64,000 bases of DNA from Lachnospiraceae bacterium. Lineage in GTDB: Bacteria; Bacillota; Clostridia; Lachnospirales; Lachnospiraceae. The stretch is from positions 1 to 64,000 of the forward strand of contig JAGAYR010000026.1 of the NCBI GenBank assembly GCA_017940415.1, given 5' to 3'. The notes beneath the pieces are model-generated. The model ran no database searches and was not told the DNA's origin. It saw only the letters and a program-made list of their open reading frames with translations. The stretch's first letter is position 1; the number at the start of each line of letters is the position of its first letter. Shown here piece after piece: positions 50,213-58,873 of this stretch. The position numbers and the translations under genes were made by a program.

Positions 50213-51237
50213 AAGACATCAAATCACTTACATTAAATGAATTAAAGGAAGAGCTTGCCCTTTTGGGAGAAAAACCTTTCAGGGCGGGGCAGATATATAA
50301 ATGGCTTCATGTCAGATTTGTGTCCTCTTTTGACGAGATGAGCGATCTCTCCAAGTCGCTCAGGGAGAAACTGGCGGGTGAATATTACATTACCGATCTT
50401 AAGAAATTGGAAGTTCAGATCTCCCAAGATGACGGAACCAGAAAATATCTTTTTGAACTTTCTGACGGAAATACCGTCGAAAGTGTTCTTATGAGATATC
50501 ATCACGGTAATTCCGTATGTGTCTCTTCACAGGTTGGATGCAGGATGGGGTGCACATTCTGCGCATCTACCATCGGTGGATGTATCAGAAGCCTTGAGCC
50601 CTCCGAAATCCTGGATCAGATATATAAAATAACTTCTGATATCAGCGAGAGAATATCCAATGTTGTCGTAATGGGAATGGGAGAGCCCATGGATAATTTC
50701 GATAACGTTGTACAATTCCTCACCATGATATCCGATGAAAACGGACTGAATATCTCTCAGCGAAATCTTACTGTTTCAACCTGCGGACTTGTGCCGGAGA
50801 TCAGAAGATTTGCGGATCTTCATCTTTCGGTAACACTTGCTATTTCTTTGCATGCAGGTACGGATGAAAAAAGGCAGCGTCTTATGCCTATAGCCAGGAG
50901 ATATTCCATAGATGAACTTATGGACGCCTGCAAGTACTTCTTTAAGGAAACGGGCAGAAGGCTTACATTCGAGTATGCTTTGATCGCCGGCGTTAATGAT
51001 ACGCCTCAGGATGCCGATGAAATTGCCGGACTGGCCAAGCGGGTTTCTGCACATGTGAATCTGATTCCCGTGAATCCCGTTACCGAAACAGGATATAGAC
51101 CCACCTCCGGAAAAGAAACCAATGCTTTTAAGAAGGCTTTGGAAGATAGGGGAGTTACCGCAACCGTCAGACGCGAAATGGGCAGAGATATCGACGGAGC
51201 TTGCGGACAGCTTCGTAAGAGAAGATTGGACGGATGA
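50209..51237 (+). CDS. rlmN: 23S rRNA (A2503-C2)-methyltransferase, radical SAM
   Basis: Methylates A2503 of 23S rRNA (and A37 of some tRNAs). The 342-residue protein has the radical-SAM motif CRMGCTFCAS (CxxxCxxC), preceded by SLTLNELKEELALLGEKPFRAGQIYKWLH; the methyl-carrying Cys is in the C-terminal DGACGQL. ATG 50209 overlaps the rsmB TGA. A hairpin (TATGGG/CCCATA, 51263-51284) sits in the short gap before stp. Confidence 0.96.
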   Translation: MKDIKSLTLNELKEELALLGEKPFRAGQIYKWLHVRFVSSFDEMSDLSKSLREKLAGEYYITDLKKLEVQISQDDGTRKYLFELSDGNTVESVLMRYHHGNSVCVSSQVGCRMGCTFCASTIGGCIRSLEPSEILDQIYKITSDISERISNVVVMGMGEPMDNFDNVVQFLTMISDENGLNISQRNLTVSTCGLVPEIRRFADLHLSVTLAISLHAGTDEKRQRLMPIARRYSIDELMDACKYFFKETGRRLTFEYALIAGVNDTPQDADEIAGLAKRVSAHVNLIPVNPVTETGYRPTSGKETNAFKKALEDRGVTATVRREMGRDIDGACGQLRKRRLDG

Positions 51238-51305
51238 GACCTTTTGTGATAAAATCATCCCGCTATGGGCAAAAATCCCATAAGCATTTTTAAGGAAGAT
51301 AAAAA

Positions 51306-52043
51306 GTGCTGAAAGTATTTTCACGTACCGATATGGGACGTATGAGAAAATCGAATCAGGATTGTGTTTATACTTCGGATTCTCCCATGGGAGATCTTCT
51401 GAATATATTCATTGTGGCCGACGGAATGGGCGGACATGCAGCGGGTGAGCTTGCTTCCCGTGTGGCGGTTAACTCCATGATCGACTGCATCCGGACTTCT
51501 TCCGAGAAAAATCCTGCCGTGTCTCTTAAGAAAGCGGTCCGTGCCGCAAACAGTGCGGTATTTGCCAGATCGCTTGAGGACATATCCCGAGAGGGTATGG
51601 GAACGACCATCGTGTCCTGCACATTCATTGACAATGTGGTTCAGGCGGTCAACGTTGGGGACAGCAGGATGTATGTCATTTCCCCACGAAGCATTAAACA
51701 GATAACGGTTGACCATTCCCTTGTTGAAGAGATGATACGAAGGGGCGGTCTGACGAGGGAAAAAGCCAGATCCCATCCCGACAAGAATGTTATTACCAGG
51801 GCTGTCGGCATCAAGCCCGATGTCGAAGCGGATGTTTTTTCCTGCATACTTGAGCCGGGAGATACCGTTCTCCTTTGCACCGACGGGCTTACGAACATGG
51901 TGACGGACGAGCGGATCAAACAGATAGTTACGGGCTCCAGCGATGTTGCTGCGGCAGCAGACAAATTGATTAACGAAGCTAACGAGAACGGCGGACTCGA
52001 TAATATATCCGTTGTACTCATTAAATATGAGGAAGACCTTTAA
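51306..52043 (+). CDS. stp: PP2C-type Ser/Thr protein phosphatase
   Basis: Dephosphorylates targets of the adjacent PknB kinase. The 245-residue PPM phosphatase has the motifs SDMGRMRKSNQDCVY-like start (DMGR...NQD), VADGMGGHAAGE, GMGTTIV, NVGDSRMYV, and the terminal LCTDGLTNMV and GGLDNISVVLIK; the metal-binding Asp residues are present. Start GTG 51306 follows AAGGAAG. Its stop overlaps the pknB ATG by 1 nt. Confidence 0.95.
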   Translation: MLKVFSRTDMGRMRKSNQDCVYTSDSPMGDLLNIFIVADGMGGHAAGELASRVAVNSMIDCIRTSSEKNPAVSLKKAVRAANSAVFARSLEDISREGMGTTIVSCTFIDNVVQAVNVGDSRMYVISPRSIKQITVDHSLVEEMIRRGGLTREKARSHPDKNVITRAVGIKPDVEADVFSCILEPGDTVLLCTDGLTNMVTDERIKQIVTGSSDVAAAADKLINEANENGGLDNISVVLIKYEEDL

Positions 52044-54193
52044 TGATAAAGATCGGTATGACAATTGCAGACCGCTATGAGATCCTTGAAAAAATAGGAA
52101 CCGGCGGAATGGCGGATGTATATAAGGCCGTTGATAACAAGCTTTCAAGAAATGTAGCTGTTAAGGTTTTGAAGCAGGAATTTTCGGAGAATGAGAACTT
52201 TGTTTCCAAATTCCGTGTAGAGGCGCAGGCAGCTGCGGGACTCATGCACCCCAACGTTGTAAATGTATATGACGTAGGAGAAGAGCAGGGTATCTACTAT
52301 ATAGTAATGGAGCTGGTTGAGGGTATCACTCTCAAGAAGTACATTGAAAAGAAAGCTCGCCTTTCATATGAAGAGGCAGTCAGTATCGCAATCCAGGTAG
52401 GAATGGGTATTGAGGCCGCTCATGAGAAGCATATCATTCACAGAGACATCAAGCCTCAGAACATCATCATTTCCCTGGCAGGTAAGGTAAAGGTTACCGA
52501 TTTCGGTATTGCCAAAGCTGCAACCAGCAACACTATTACCTCCAATGTTATGGGCTCTGTCCATTACACCTCACCCGAGCAGGCAAGAGGCGGATATTCC
52601 GATGAAAAGAGTGATATCTATTCTCTCGGCGTCACCATGTTCGAAATGCTCACGGGAAGGGTTCCTTTTAACGGGGAAACTACCGTAGCAATTGCAATAA
52701 AGCATATTCAGGAGGAGATGCCTTCTCCCAGAGAGTTTGTTCCCGAGATTCCTTATTCTCTTGAGGACATCATCCTTAAGTGCTGCGAGAAATCTCCCGA
52801 CAGACGTTATCAGAATATGCAGGAACTCGTAGATGACCTTAAGCAGTGTCTTATGACTCCCGATGCCGACTTTGTTGTAAGAACAGGTATCGAGGAAGCG
52901 GGAACCAGAAGCGTCACCGACGAGGAAATGGAAGAGATAAGAAATCATACTTCCGATTATGATGATTATTATCCGGAGGATGATCATAAAGAAAACACCA
53001 TGAGACTCGCCGAGACCGATTATTACGACGATGAAGATGATCTCGACGATGACGGATATGTGAGAAGAGGTCGCCATTCTGACTATGACGGACCCACCAG
53101 AATGGAGAAGATCACTACGGTATTATCCATACTTGCCGGAATAATCATCGTAGGTATCATCATCTTCCTGGCAGTTAAGATAATAGGAAACAAGCTTCAG
53201 ACAGGTGATGCACCCGAATCAGGCAGTTCTGTAGTCGTTAATGACACTACTACCCAGAGCAATACTCCCGTAGAGGTGGAAATGCCTACGGTTGTGGGTT
53301 CCGATTTGGAAAGTGCAAGAAATGCTCTTGCAGCTCTCGGATTAAATGTACTTGTTGATTTCCAGGAGTCGGATACCATTGCTTCGGGAATAATCATCAG
53401 CTGCGATGTTCAGCCCGGAACCAAGATATTATCCGGAACCAATGTAAATCTGATGGTCAGCTCGGGGACGGATTCCGTAGAAATGCCCGATGTTGTCGGA
53501 AAGCCCATCAGTGAAGCCAAGCTTACACTTGAGCTCAGCGGATTTACCGTTATGGCTGAGGAAGCAAGTTCGGATGATGTTCCTCAGGGATATGTAATAT
53601 CCCAGAATCCCGATCCGGGTGTAATGGCTGCTAAAGGCGTAGCTGTTACCATTACCGTAAGCGTAGGCCCTACGGATGTTAAAGTAAAAGTTCCCGGTAT
53701 CATAGGCATGGAAGAAGCTGATGCTACTGTAACCTGTATCGAAAATGATCTGGGAATCGGCCATATCACCTATGTTCCTTCCGATATCTATCCCGAAGGA
53801 ACGGTTTGTTCTCAGTCCATTGCCGAAGGTTCATTTGTGGGACAGGGAACCATAATCGATTTTGAAGTAAGCTCGGGTGCCGAGAAGCATACTTATAAGT
53901 GTAATCTCAACGTCACCCCTCCCACCGCTGCAGAGGCTCCCGATTATATCCCGGGAACCGATGTAAGACTCAGACTTGTGGGTTCTGACGGCAAAGTGCT
54001 TCTTGACCAGACTACAAAAGAATTCCCCTATATATCCAATTTCTACGGAATAGGATGTCCTTCAGGTATACTTACCGTTACTTATACGGTAACCACCGAA
54101 CCTACCACCAATCCCGACGGTACCGTAGTACCCGGTGGCGCGGTTGAAAAATCCTTTACCAGAGAAATTATATTTACACAGGAAGATGCTTAA
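52043..54193 (+). CDS. pknB: PASTA-domain Ser/Thr protein kinase (PknB/PrkC type)
   Basis: Membrane kinase that senses peptidoglycan and regulates cell-wall synthesis. The 716-residue protein has a kinase domain (1-275; IGTGGMADVYKA, HRDIKPQN, DFGIAKAA), an acidic Asp/Tyr-rich juxtamembrane linker (about 290-350), one membrane helix (about 355-378), three PASTA repeats (about 410-612; each starts VEMP.VVG or VKVPGIIG) and a further C-terminal beta-rich domain of about 100 residues that is not PASTA. It sits between stp and rsgA. Confidence 0.95.
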   Translation: MIKIGMTIADRYEILEKIGTGGMADVYKAVDNKLSRNVAVKVLKQEFSENENFVSKFRVEAQAAAGLMHPNVVNVYDVGEEQGIYYIVMELVEGITLKKYIEKKARLSYEEAVSIAIQVGMGIEAAHEKHIIHRDIKPQNIIISLAGKVKVTDFGIAKAATSNTITSNVMGSVHYTSPEQARGGYSDEKSDIYSLGVTMFEMLTGRVPFNGETTVAIAIKHIQEEMPSPREFVPEIPYSLEDIILKCCEKSPDRRYQNMQELVDDLKQCLMTPDADFVVRTGIEEAGTRSVTDEEMEEIRNHTSDYDDYYPEDDHKENTMRLAETDYYDDEDDLDDDGYVRRGRHSDYDGPTRMEKITTVLSILAGIIIVGIIIFLAVKIIGNKLQTGDAPESGSSVVVNDTTTQSNTPVEVEMPTVVGSDLESARNALAALGLNVLVDFQESDTIASGIIISCDVQPGTKILSGTNVNLMVSSGTDSVEMPDVVGKPISEAKLTLELSGFTVMAEEASSDDVPQGYVISQNPDPGVMAAKGVAVTITVSVGPTDVKVKVPGIIGMEEADATVTCIENDLGIGHITYVPSDIYPEGTVCSQSIAEGSFVGQGTIIDFEVSSGAEKHTYKCNLNVTPPTAAEAPDYIPGTDVRLRLVGSDGKVLLDQTTKEFPYISNFYGIGCPSGILTVTYTVTTEPTTNPDGTVVPGGAVEKSFTREIIFTQEDA

Positions 54194-55077
54194 TGGATTC
54201 TCTGAAAGGTAAGATAATCAGAGGCGTCGGAGGCTTCTACTACGTGGCTTCCGGAGCGGATATTTATGAATGCAGAGCGAAAGGGGCTTTCCGAAAGGAA
54301 GGCCTCAAGCCGCTTGTTGGGGACGATTGCGTCATCGATATAATCGATGGGAATGCCAAGACCGGCAATGTCTCCGAAATACTTCCCAGAAGTAATTCTC
54401 TTTTCAGACCCGAGGTCGCAAATGTTGACCTTATTCTGATTGTTTTTGCGGTGAAAAATCCCGATCCTTCTCTTAATCTTCTAGATAGATTCCTTATAAA
54501 TCTCGAACTTGAAAAACTGCCCTGTATCATCGCTTTTAACAAAGAGGATATAGATGCTGATTCACAAGGTGAGAAGTTTGTATCCGTATATAAAAATGCA
54601 GGATATGACGTGAGACTTATCAGTGCTCTTACCGGTGAAGGGTTCGATGAATTATTTGATTCATTAAAGGGAAAGACCGCGGCTCTGGCAGGACCCAGCG
54701 GCGCCGGAAAATCCTCTACCATAAACAGACTCTTCGGAAAAGAAATCTCTCAGACGGGAGAGCTTTCCGCCAAGATAAGCAGAGGTAAGAATACCACAAG
54801 ACATTCCGAACTGTTCATAATAGGTGAGGATACGTATATATGCGATACTCCGGGATTTACCAGTTTTGAAAACAGAGGGATTGAAAAAGAAGACCTCTGG
54901 AAGTATTATCCCGAATTCATATCACATGAAAAGAATTGTCGTTTTGCCGGATGTTCCCATATATCGGAACCGGATTGCGGTATCAAGACTGCGGTCGATG
55001 AGGGAAAGATCTCACAGGTCAGATATGAGAACTACTGCATGATATATAACGAACTGAGTACAAGAAAGAAATACTAG
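54193..55077 (+). CDS. rsgA: Ribosome small-subunit GTPase RsgA
   Basis: Circularly permuted GTPase that matures the 30S subunit. The 294-residue protein has an N-terminal OB fold (1-75), the G4 motif FNKED, then G1 GPSGAGKSS, G3 DTPGF, and a C-terminal zinc site (CRFAGCSH...CGIKTAV). Overlaps the pknB stop by 1 nt. The usual next genes rpe and thiN are absent; the operon order breaks here. Confidence 0.96.
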   Translation: MDSLKGKIIRGVGGFYYVASGADIYECRAKGAFRKEGLKPLVGDDCVIDIIDGNAKTGNVSEILPRSNSLFRPEVANVDLILIVFAVKNPDPSLNLLDRFLINLELEKLPCIIAFNKEDIDADSQGEKFVSVYKNAGYDVRLISALTGEGFDELFDSLKGKTAALAGPSGAGKSSTINRLFGKEISQTGELSAKISRGKNTTRHSELFIIGEDTYICDTPGFTSFENRGIEKEDLWKYYPEFISHEKNCRFAGCSHISEPDCGIKTAVDEGKISQVRYENYCMIYNELSTRKKY

Positions 55078-55084
55078 GATCCGT

Positions 55085-56806
55085 ATGGGTGAAATTTTAT
55101 CCAAAGGTAAAAAAGACCAAACAAACATATTTAAGATATGTTTGTTTGTTTTTACTTTAGGGGTTTGTTTAAAAAGAATCTTTGCGGATTTTGATTATGA
55201 CTCGGGTTATGCTGCCGCCCTAGGTTACAGGATAATAAAGGGAGACAGTATGTTTTCCGAGATGTGGGAGCCTCATCAGACTTCTGCGTTTATCTGTGCG
55301 TTTCTTGAATATGTTTATACCGGCATCACAGGAACTACTACTGGAATTGTCCTGTATCTTCATGTCTTTGGTACGGTCATTAAAGGCATTGTTGCCCTGG
55401 TATTTTATAAATCCCTGAAGAAAGTCTTTAATTCCGATACGGCATTTTTAACATCATGTATTTTCATGATTCTTTCTCCTAAAATGCTGATCATTCCCGA
55501 ATATTCCAACATGCAGCTCTATTCTGCTGTATTACTGTTCTGCTTTTTGGTTATGTACATTACCGAGAAGAAGATGAAGTATCTGATTTTTTTATCCTTA
55601 TCTCTGTTTCTTGCGGTTTTGTCATATCCTTCATGTATCATCATGTGGATCGCGGTTGTCTTTATATTGCTTAAATATACTGAAAAAGGCCTTAAAAACT
55701 CTCTGATCATGACTGCAATCTGTCTTGTGACAGGATTGGCTTATCTGGCCTTTTTTGCAATTTCATTGGGAGTTAATGAGTTTATTTCAGGCATAGGCCA
55801 TATTGCTTCCTCGGATCCTTCCCATGCCGCGAGTGTATCGGGTAAGATTCTGGGATACGGCAAGGATCTGCTGGTTTTGGCGGTTGCCTATCTGTTTATC
55901 GGACTTCTTTCCGGACTGATCATCCGTATCAAGGATTTCTTTATGAAAACGGATAAAAACACAAAGCGTGATGAATTTGCCGTGGTCTTTCTGGCTCTGT
56001 GCGGTATATGGTTAATGTCCGATGCTTTTTCAATGAATACGGATCTTTGCTTTGCGGAGTTTAATACCGCGATTATCCTTACAGGGATTTTTATGTCCGT
56101 TCGCAAGAAAGGCCTTAAGAAAGACGTGCTTTCCATGGCGCTTATAATAAGCGTTTTCCAGATGCTTTCGACGGCGATTTTATCAAATCTTTCGTTGCAT
56201 TCTTCACTTGGATATATGATACTCGGAGTATGTATTTCTTTTTCATATCTCTGTGAATATGAATCTGAAAAAGAAAACATAGCGAGTGCCGGTTTTTTCA
56301 GGGTTTTCCCTGTGATCCCGATTGTTTTTATCAACCTGTTTATCGTCAGATCCATGTCCTTTTGCTACATCAATCTGACGGATATTGCGGGAGTTTCAAA
56401 GAAGGGACCGATGATCGGCATTTTCTCGGAATATATGGGACCTTACATTTTGGACAGTACTTATGATGAATGGCAGGAACTCATCCCTGAAGGAAGTTGC
56501 GTTTTGATATCCGGAAATTGCGGAATGATGGACGGAGCAAGTTCTCTTGAGTATCTGTTTAAAGATGTGGAGATATCGGTCAAGGATACGCAGACTTCCT
56601 GCGTGATCGATGAAAGTCAAGGCTTGTACTGGCAAGAGCATCCGGACAAGTTGCCGGATGTTGTGGAGATAGTATGCTGGTACGGTGAACCCAAAGAAGC
56701 CGAAGATTCATGGCTTATGAACTGGCTTTCGGAAAATTACGGTGAGGAAGTTGTCGGGGAAAAGTATTACGACGGATCTTATCGGAGGTATTATTTTAAC
56801 AAATAA
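55085..56806 (+). CDS. Large membrane protein, GT39/ArnT-like layout, unrecognised
   Basis: The 573-residue protein has about eleven hydrophobic helices (first at residues 14-30) and a C-terminal globular tail of about 110 residues. An early Asp/Glu-rich loop (FADFDYDSGYAAALGYRI...MFSEMWEPHQTSAF) between helices 1 and 2 resembles the first loop of lipid-linked-sugar glycosyltransferases (GT-C fold), where the catalytic Asp sits. The glycosyltransferase call is an inference from layout. It starts 8 nt after rsgA and contains a strong inverted repeat in its first 25 codons. Confidence 0.7.
   Translation: MGEILSKGKKDQTNIFKICLFVFTLGVCLKRIFADFDYDSGYAAALGYRIIKGDSMFSEMWEPHQTSAFICAFLEYVYTGITGTTTGIVLYLHVFGTVIKGIVALVFYKSLKKVFNSDTAFLTSCIFMILSPKMLIIPEYSNMQLYSAVLLFCFLVMYITEKKMKYLIFLSLSLFLAVLSYPSCIIMWIAVVFILLKYTEKGLKNSLIMTAICLVTGLAYLAFFAISLGVNEFISGIGHIASSDPSHAASVSGKILGYGKDLLVLAVAYLFIGLLSGLIIRIKDFFMKTDKNTKRDEFAVVFLALCGIWLMSDAFSMNTDLCFAEFNTAIILTGIFMSVRKKGLKKDVLSMALIISVFQMLSTAILSNLSLHSSLGYMILGVCISFSYLCEYESEKENIASAGFFRVFPVIPIVFINLFIVRSMSFCYINLTDIAGVSKKGPMIGIFSEYMGPYILDSTYDEWQELIPEGSCVLISGNCGMMDGASSLEYLFKDVEISVKDTQTSCVIDESQGLYWQEHPDKLPDVVEIVCWYGEPKEAEDSWLMNWLSENYGEEVVGEKYYDGSYRRYYFNK
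55118..55153 (+). other. Terminator-like hairpin within the start of a coding region
   Basis: CAAACAAACATAT (55118-55130) and ATATGTTTGTTTG (55136-55148) are a perfect 13-bp inverted repeat with a 5-nt loop, followed by T5. It lies at codons 12-22 of the 55085 gene, 41 nt behind rsgA. It could attenuate transcription from the rsgA operon or be a shared terminator. Confidence 0.6.
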
Positions 56807-56836
56807 GGGGCAAATTAAAATGCGAGGAGGTACGCT

Positions 56837-58855
56837 ATGAAAATCTATGTAAACGCTTCGGTGGCCAGGGGAGGTAACGGAAGCAAAGAATCACCCTTTA
56901 AGTCAATTCAGGACGCGGCAAATATTGCCGTAGCGGGAGATGAGGTCATTGTCGCACCCGGTATCTACAGGGAGTATGTAAATCCCAAGAATGCCGGAAA
57001 AGAAGACGCGAGAATATCTTATATTTCCGAAAAGCCTTTAAAGGCTGTCATCACCGGAGCAGAGATTGTTACCGATTGGAAGAAACATAAGGGATCTACT
57101 TATGTTACCAGAATCGATAATACAATCTTCGGTGCATATAACCCCTACATACAGGAAGTAGAGGGTGACTGGTATTTTGCTGATAACCATATGCATACCG
57201 GTAATGTATTCCTTAATGACCGTATGATGTATGAATGCGGAACACTCAAGGAGTGTGAAGAGGGTAAGATATACGACAGAAGCTGGGAGCCCGAATATTC
57301 GGTTTATAAGTGGTACTGCGAGCAGGACGAGAAGACTAATGAGACCGTGATCTATGCAAACTTTAAGGACAAGGATCCCAAGAAGGAAAAAGTAGAGATA
57401 ACGGTACGCAGAAACTGCTTTATGCCTTCCGAGAAATACAGAAGCTATATCACCCTTTCCGGCTTTACCGTATGTAAGGCTGCAACCACATGGGCGCCTC
57501 CCGCTGCATTCCAGGACGGCATGATCGGTGCGCATTGGTCAAAGGGATGGATCATTGAAGACTGCGATGTTTACGGATCTAAGTGCTGCGGTATTTCCTT
57601 CGGTAACTATTCCCAGGAAAACAATGACAATTACTTCTTCCATAAGCATGTTAAGAGTCCTACCCAGATGGAAAGAGATGCGGTATGCCGCGCTCAGTAT
57701 GACGGATGGACCAAGGAGACCGTGGGCGGACATATCGTCAGAAGATGTCACATCCACAACTGCGAGCAGACCGGTATTGTAGGAAGAATGGGATGTGTAT
57801 TCTCCATTATCGAGGATAACCATATCCATCACATTAACTGCATGCAGCAGCTCGGCGGTGCGGAGATCGCAGGTATCAAGTTCCATGCGGCAATCGATGT
57901 TATTTTCCGCAGAAATCATATTCATCATTGCTGGATGGGAATCTGGTGTGACTGGCAGGCACAGGGAACCCGTATCACTCAGAACTTCCTGCATGACAAC
58001 TGCTTCCCTGAATTCATCAAAGCAAAGCCCGACCGTTTCGACCAGGATCTCTTTGTTGAAGTCGGACACGGACCTACGCTCATTGATAACAACATACTGT
58101 TATCTCCCTGCTCACTTCGTATAGCTACTCAGGGGGTTGCCATGGTACATAACCTTGTATGCGGATCTTTCGTTATGGTAGGTGGCGGTGTCGATTCCAT
58201 AATCAACGGACAGCGCGAGCCCCGCTATACTCCTTACCATATAGCTCACCGTACAGAGGTTCTTGGATTTATGACCATCCTTCACGGGGATGACAGATTC
58301 TATAACAATATCTTTATCCAGAATACTCAGATACCGAAGGATTACCTCAAGGGATGGGATCCCAAACGTGAGCCCACCAATATGGAAGTAGGTACCCATG
58401 TATGGAACGAGTATCCTCTGTATGAAGACTGGATCGAGCTCTTCGATTTAGGCAAGCGCCGCCCTGATATGGGTAAACTTGCAACGGGACATTTCGGACA
58501 CCTTCCCGTTTGGATACACGGAAATGCATATTTTAACGGTGCAGGTGCTTTCAAGCACGAGAAGGATCATCTCGTAGATAAGAAGACCAAGGCATACGTT
58601 AAGCTTGAGGAAAAGAAGGGTAAGTATTCACTTAAGACCAACGTTTTCGATCTTGTGAAGGATTTCAAAGTACACATGATCGACACCGAAACTCTGGGCA
58701 AAGCATTCGAGCCTGAAGAGTATTATGAGAATCCGGACGGAACTCCCATCACCTTCAATACCGATTACTTTGGCAATAAGAGAGGCATTAAGGTAATACC
58801 GGGACCTTTTGCCAAGGACGAACTTTCCGGCGAAATTGTTTGGGAAGATAAATAA
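56837..58855 (+). CDS. Right-handed parallel beta-helix protein (carbohydrate-active enzyme-like)
   Basis: The 672-residue protein opens with the pattern IYVNASVARGGNGSKESPFKSIQDAANIAVAGDEVIVAPGIY, the hallmark of DUF1565-type beta-helix enzymes, and has repeated coils such as HIHNCEQTGIVGRMG, IIEDNHIHHINC and RNHIHHCWMGIWCDW (about 290-390). No signal peptide is present. It precedes the GH51 gene by 18 nt, so it probably acts in the cytoplasm on the same pentose glycans. Relatives include GH141-type hydrolases and lyases; family assignment is uncertain. Confidence 0.75.
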   Translation: MKIYVNASVARGGNGSKESPFKSIQDAANIAVAGDEVIVAPGIYREYVNPKNAGKEDARISYISEKPLKAVITGAEIVTDWKKHKGSTYVTRIDNTIFGAYNPYIQEVEGDWYFADNHMHTGNVFLNDRMMYECGTLKECEEGKIYDRSWEPEYSVYKWYCEQDEKTNETVIYANFKDKDPKKEKVEITVRRNCFMPSEKYRSYITLSGFTVCKAATTWAPPAAFQDGMIGAHWSKGWIIEDCDVYGSKCCGISFGNYSQENNDNYFFHKHVKSPTQMERDAVCRAQYDGWTKETVGGHIVRRCHIHNCEQTGIVGRMGCVFSIIEDNHIHHINCMQQLGGAEIAGIKFHAAIDVIFRRNHIHHCWMGIWCDWQAQGTRITQNFLHDNCFPEFIKAKPDRFDQDLFVEVGHGPTLIDNNILLSPCSLRIATQGVAMVHNLVCGSFVMVGGGVDSIINGQREPRYTPYHIAHRTEVLGFMTILHGDDRFYNNIFIQNTQIPKDYLKGWDPKREPTNMEVGTHVWNEYPLYEDWIELFDLGKRRPDMGKLATGHFGHLPVWIHGNAYFNGAGAFKHEKDHLVDKKTKAYVKLEEKKGKYSLKTNVFDLVKDFKVHMIDTETLGKAFEPEEYYENPDGTPITFNTDYFGNKRGIKVIPGPFAKDELSGEIVWEDK

Positions 58856-58873
58856 TAAATCAGGAGATTTTTT

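Noticed and set aside
51321..52148. Long minus-strand ORF (275 codons) over stp
   Set aside because: Antisense shadow of a clear PP2C gene with no recognisable domain; the same applies to long antisense frames over rel (10463-11206), iorA (25837-26388) and the EAL gene (7521-8009).
53463..53475. GGGGACGG inside pknB as another repeat copy
   Set aside because: Only an 8-base match with no GAAACAG ends or inverted partner; it encodes an ordinary PASTA linker.
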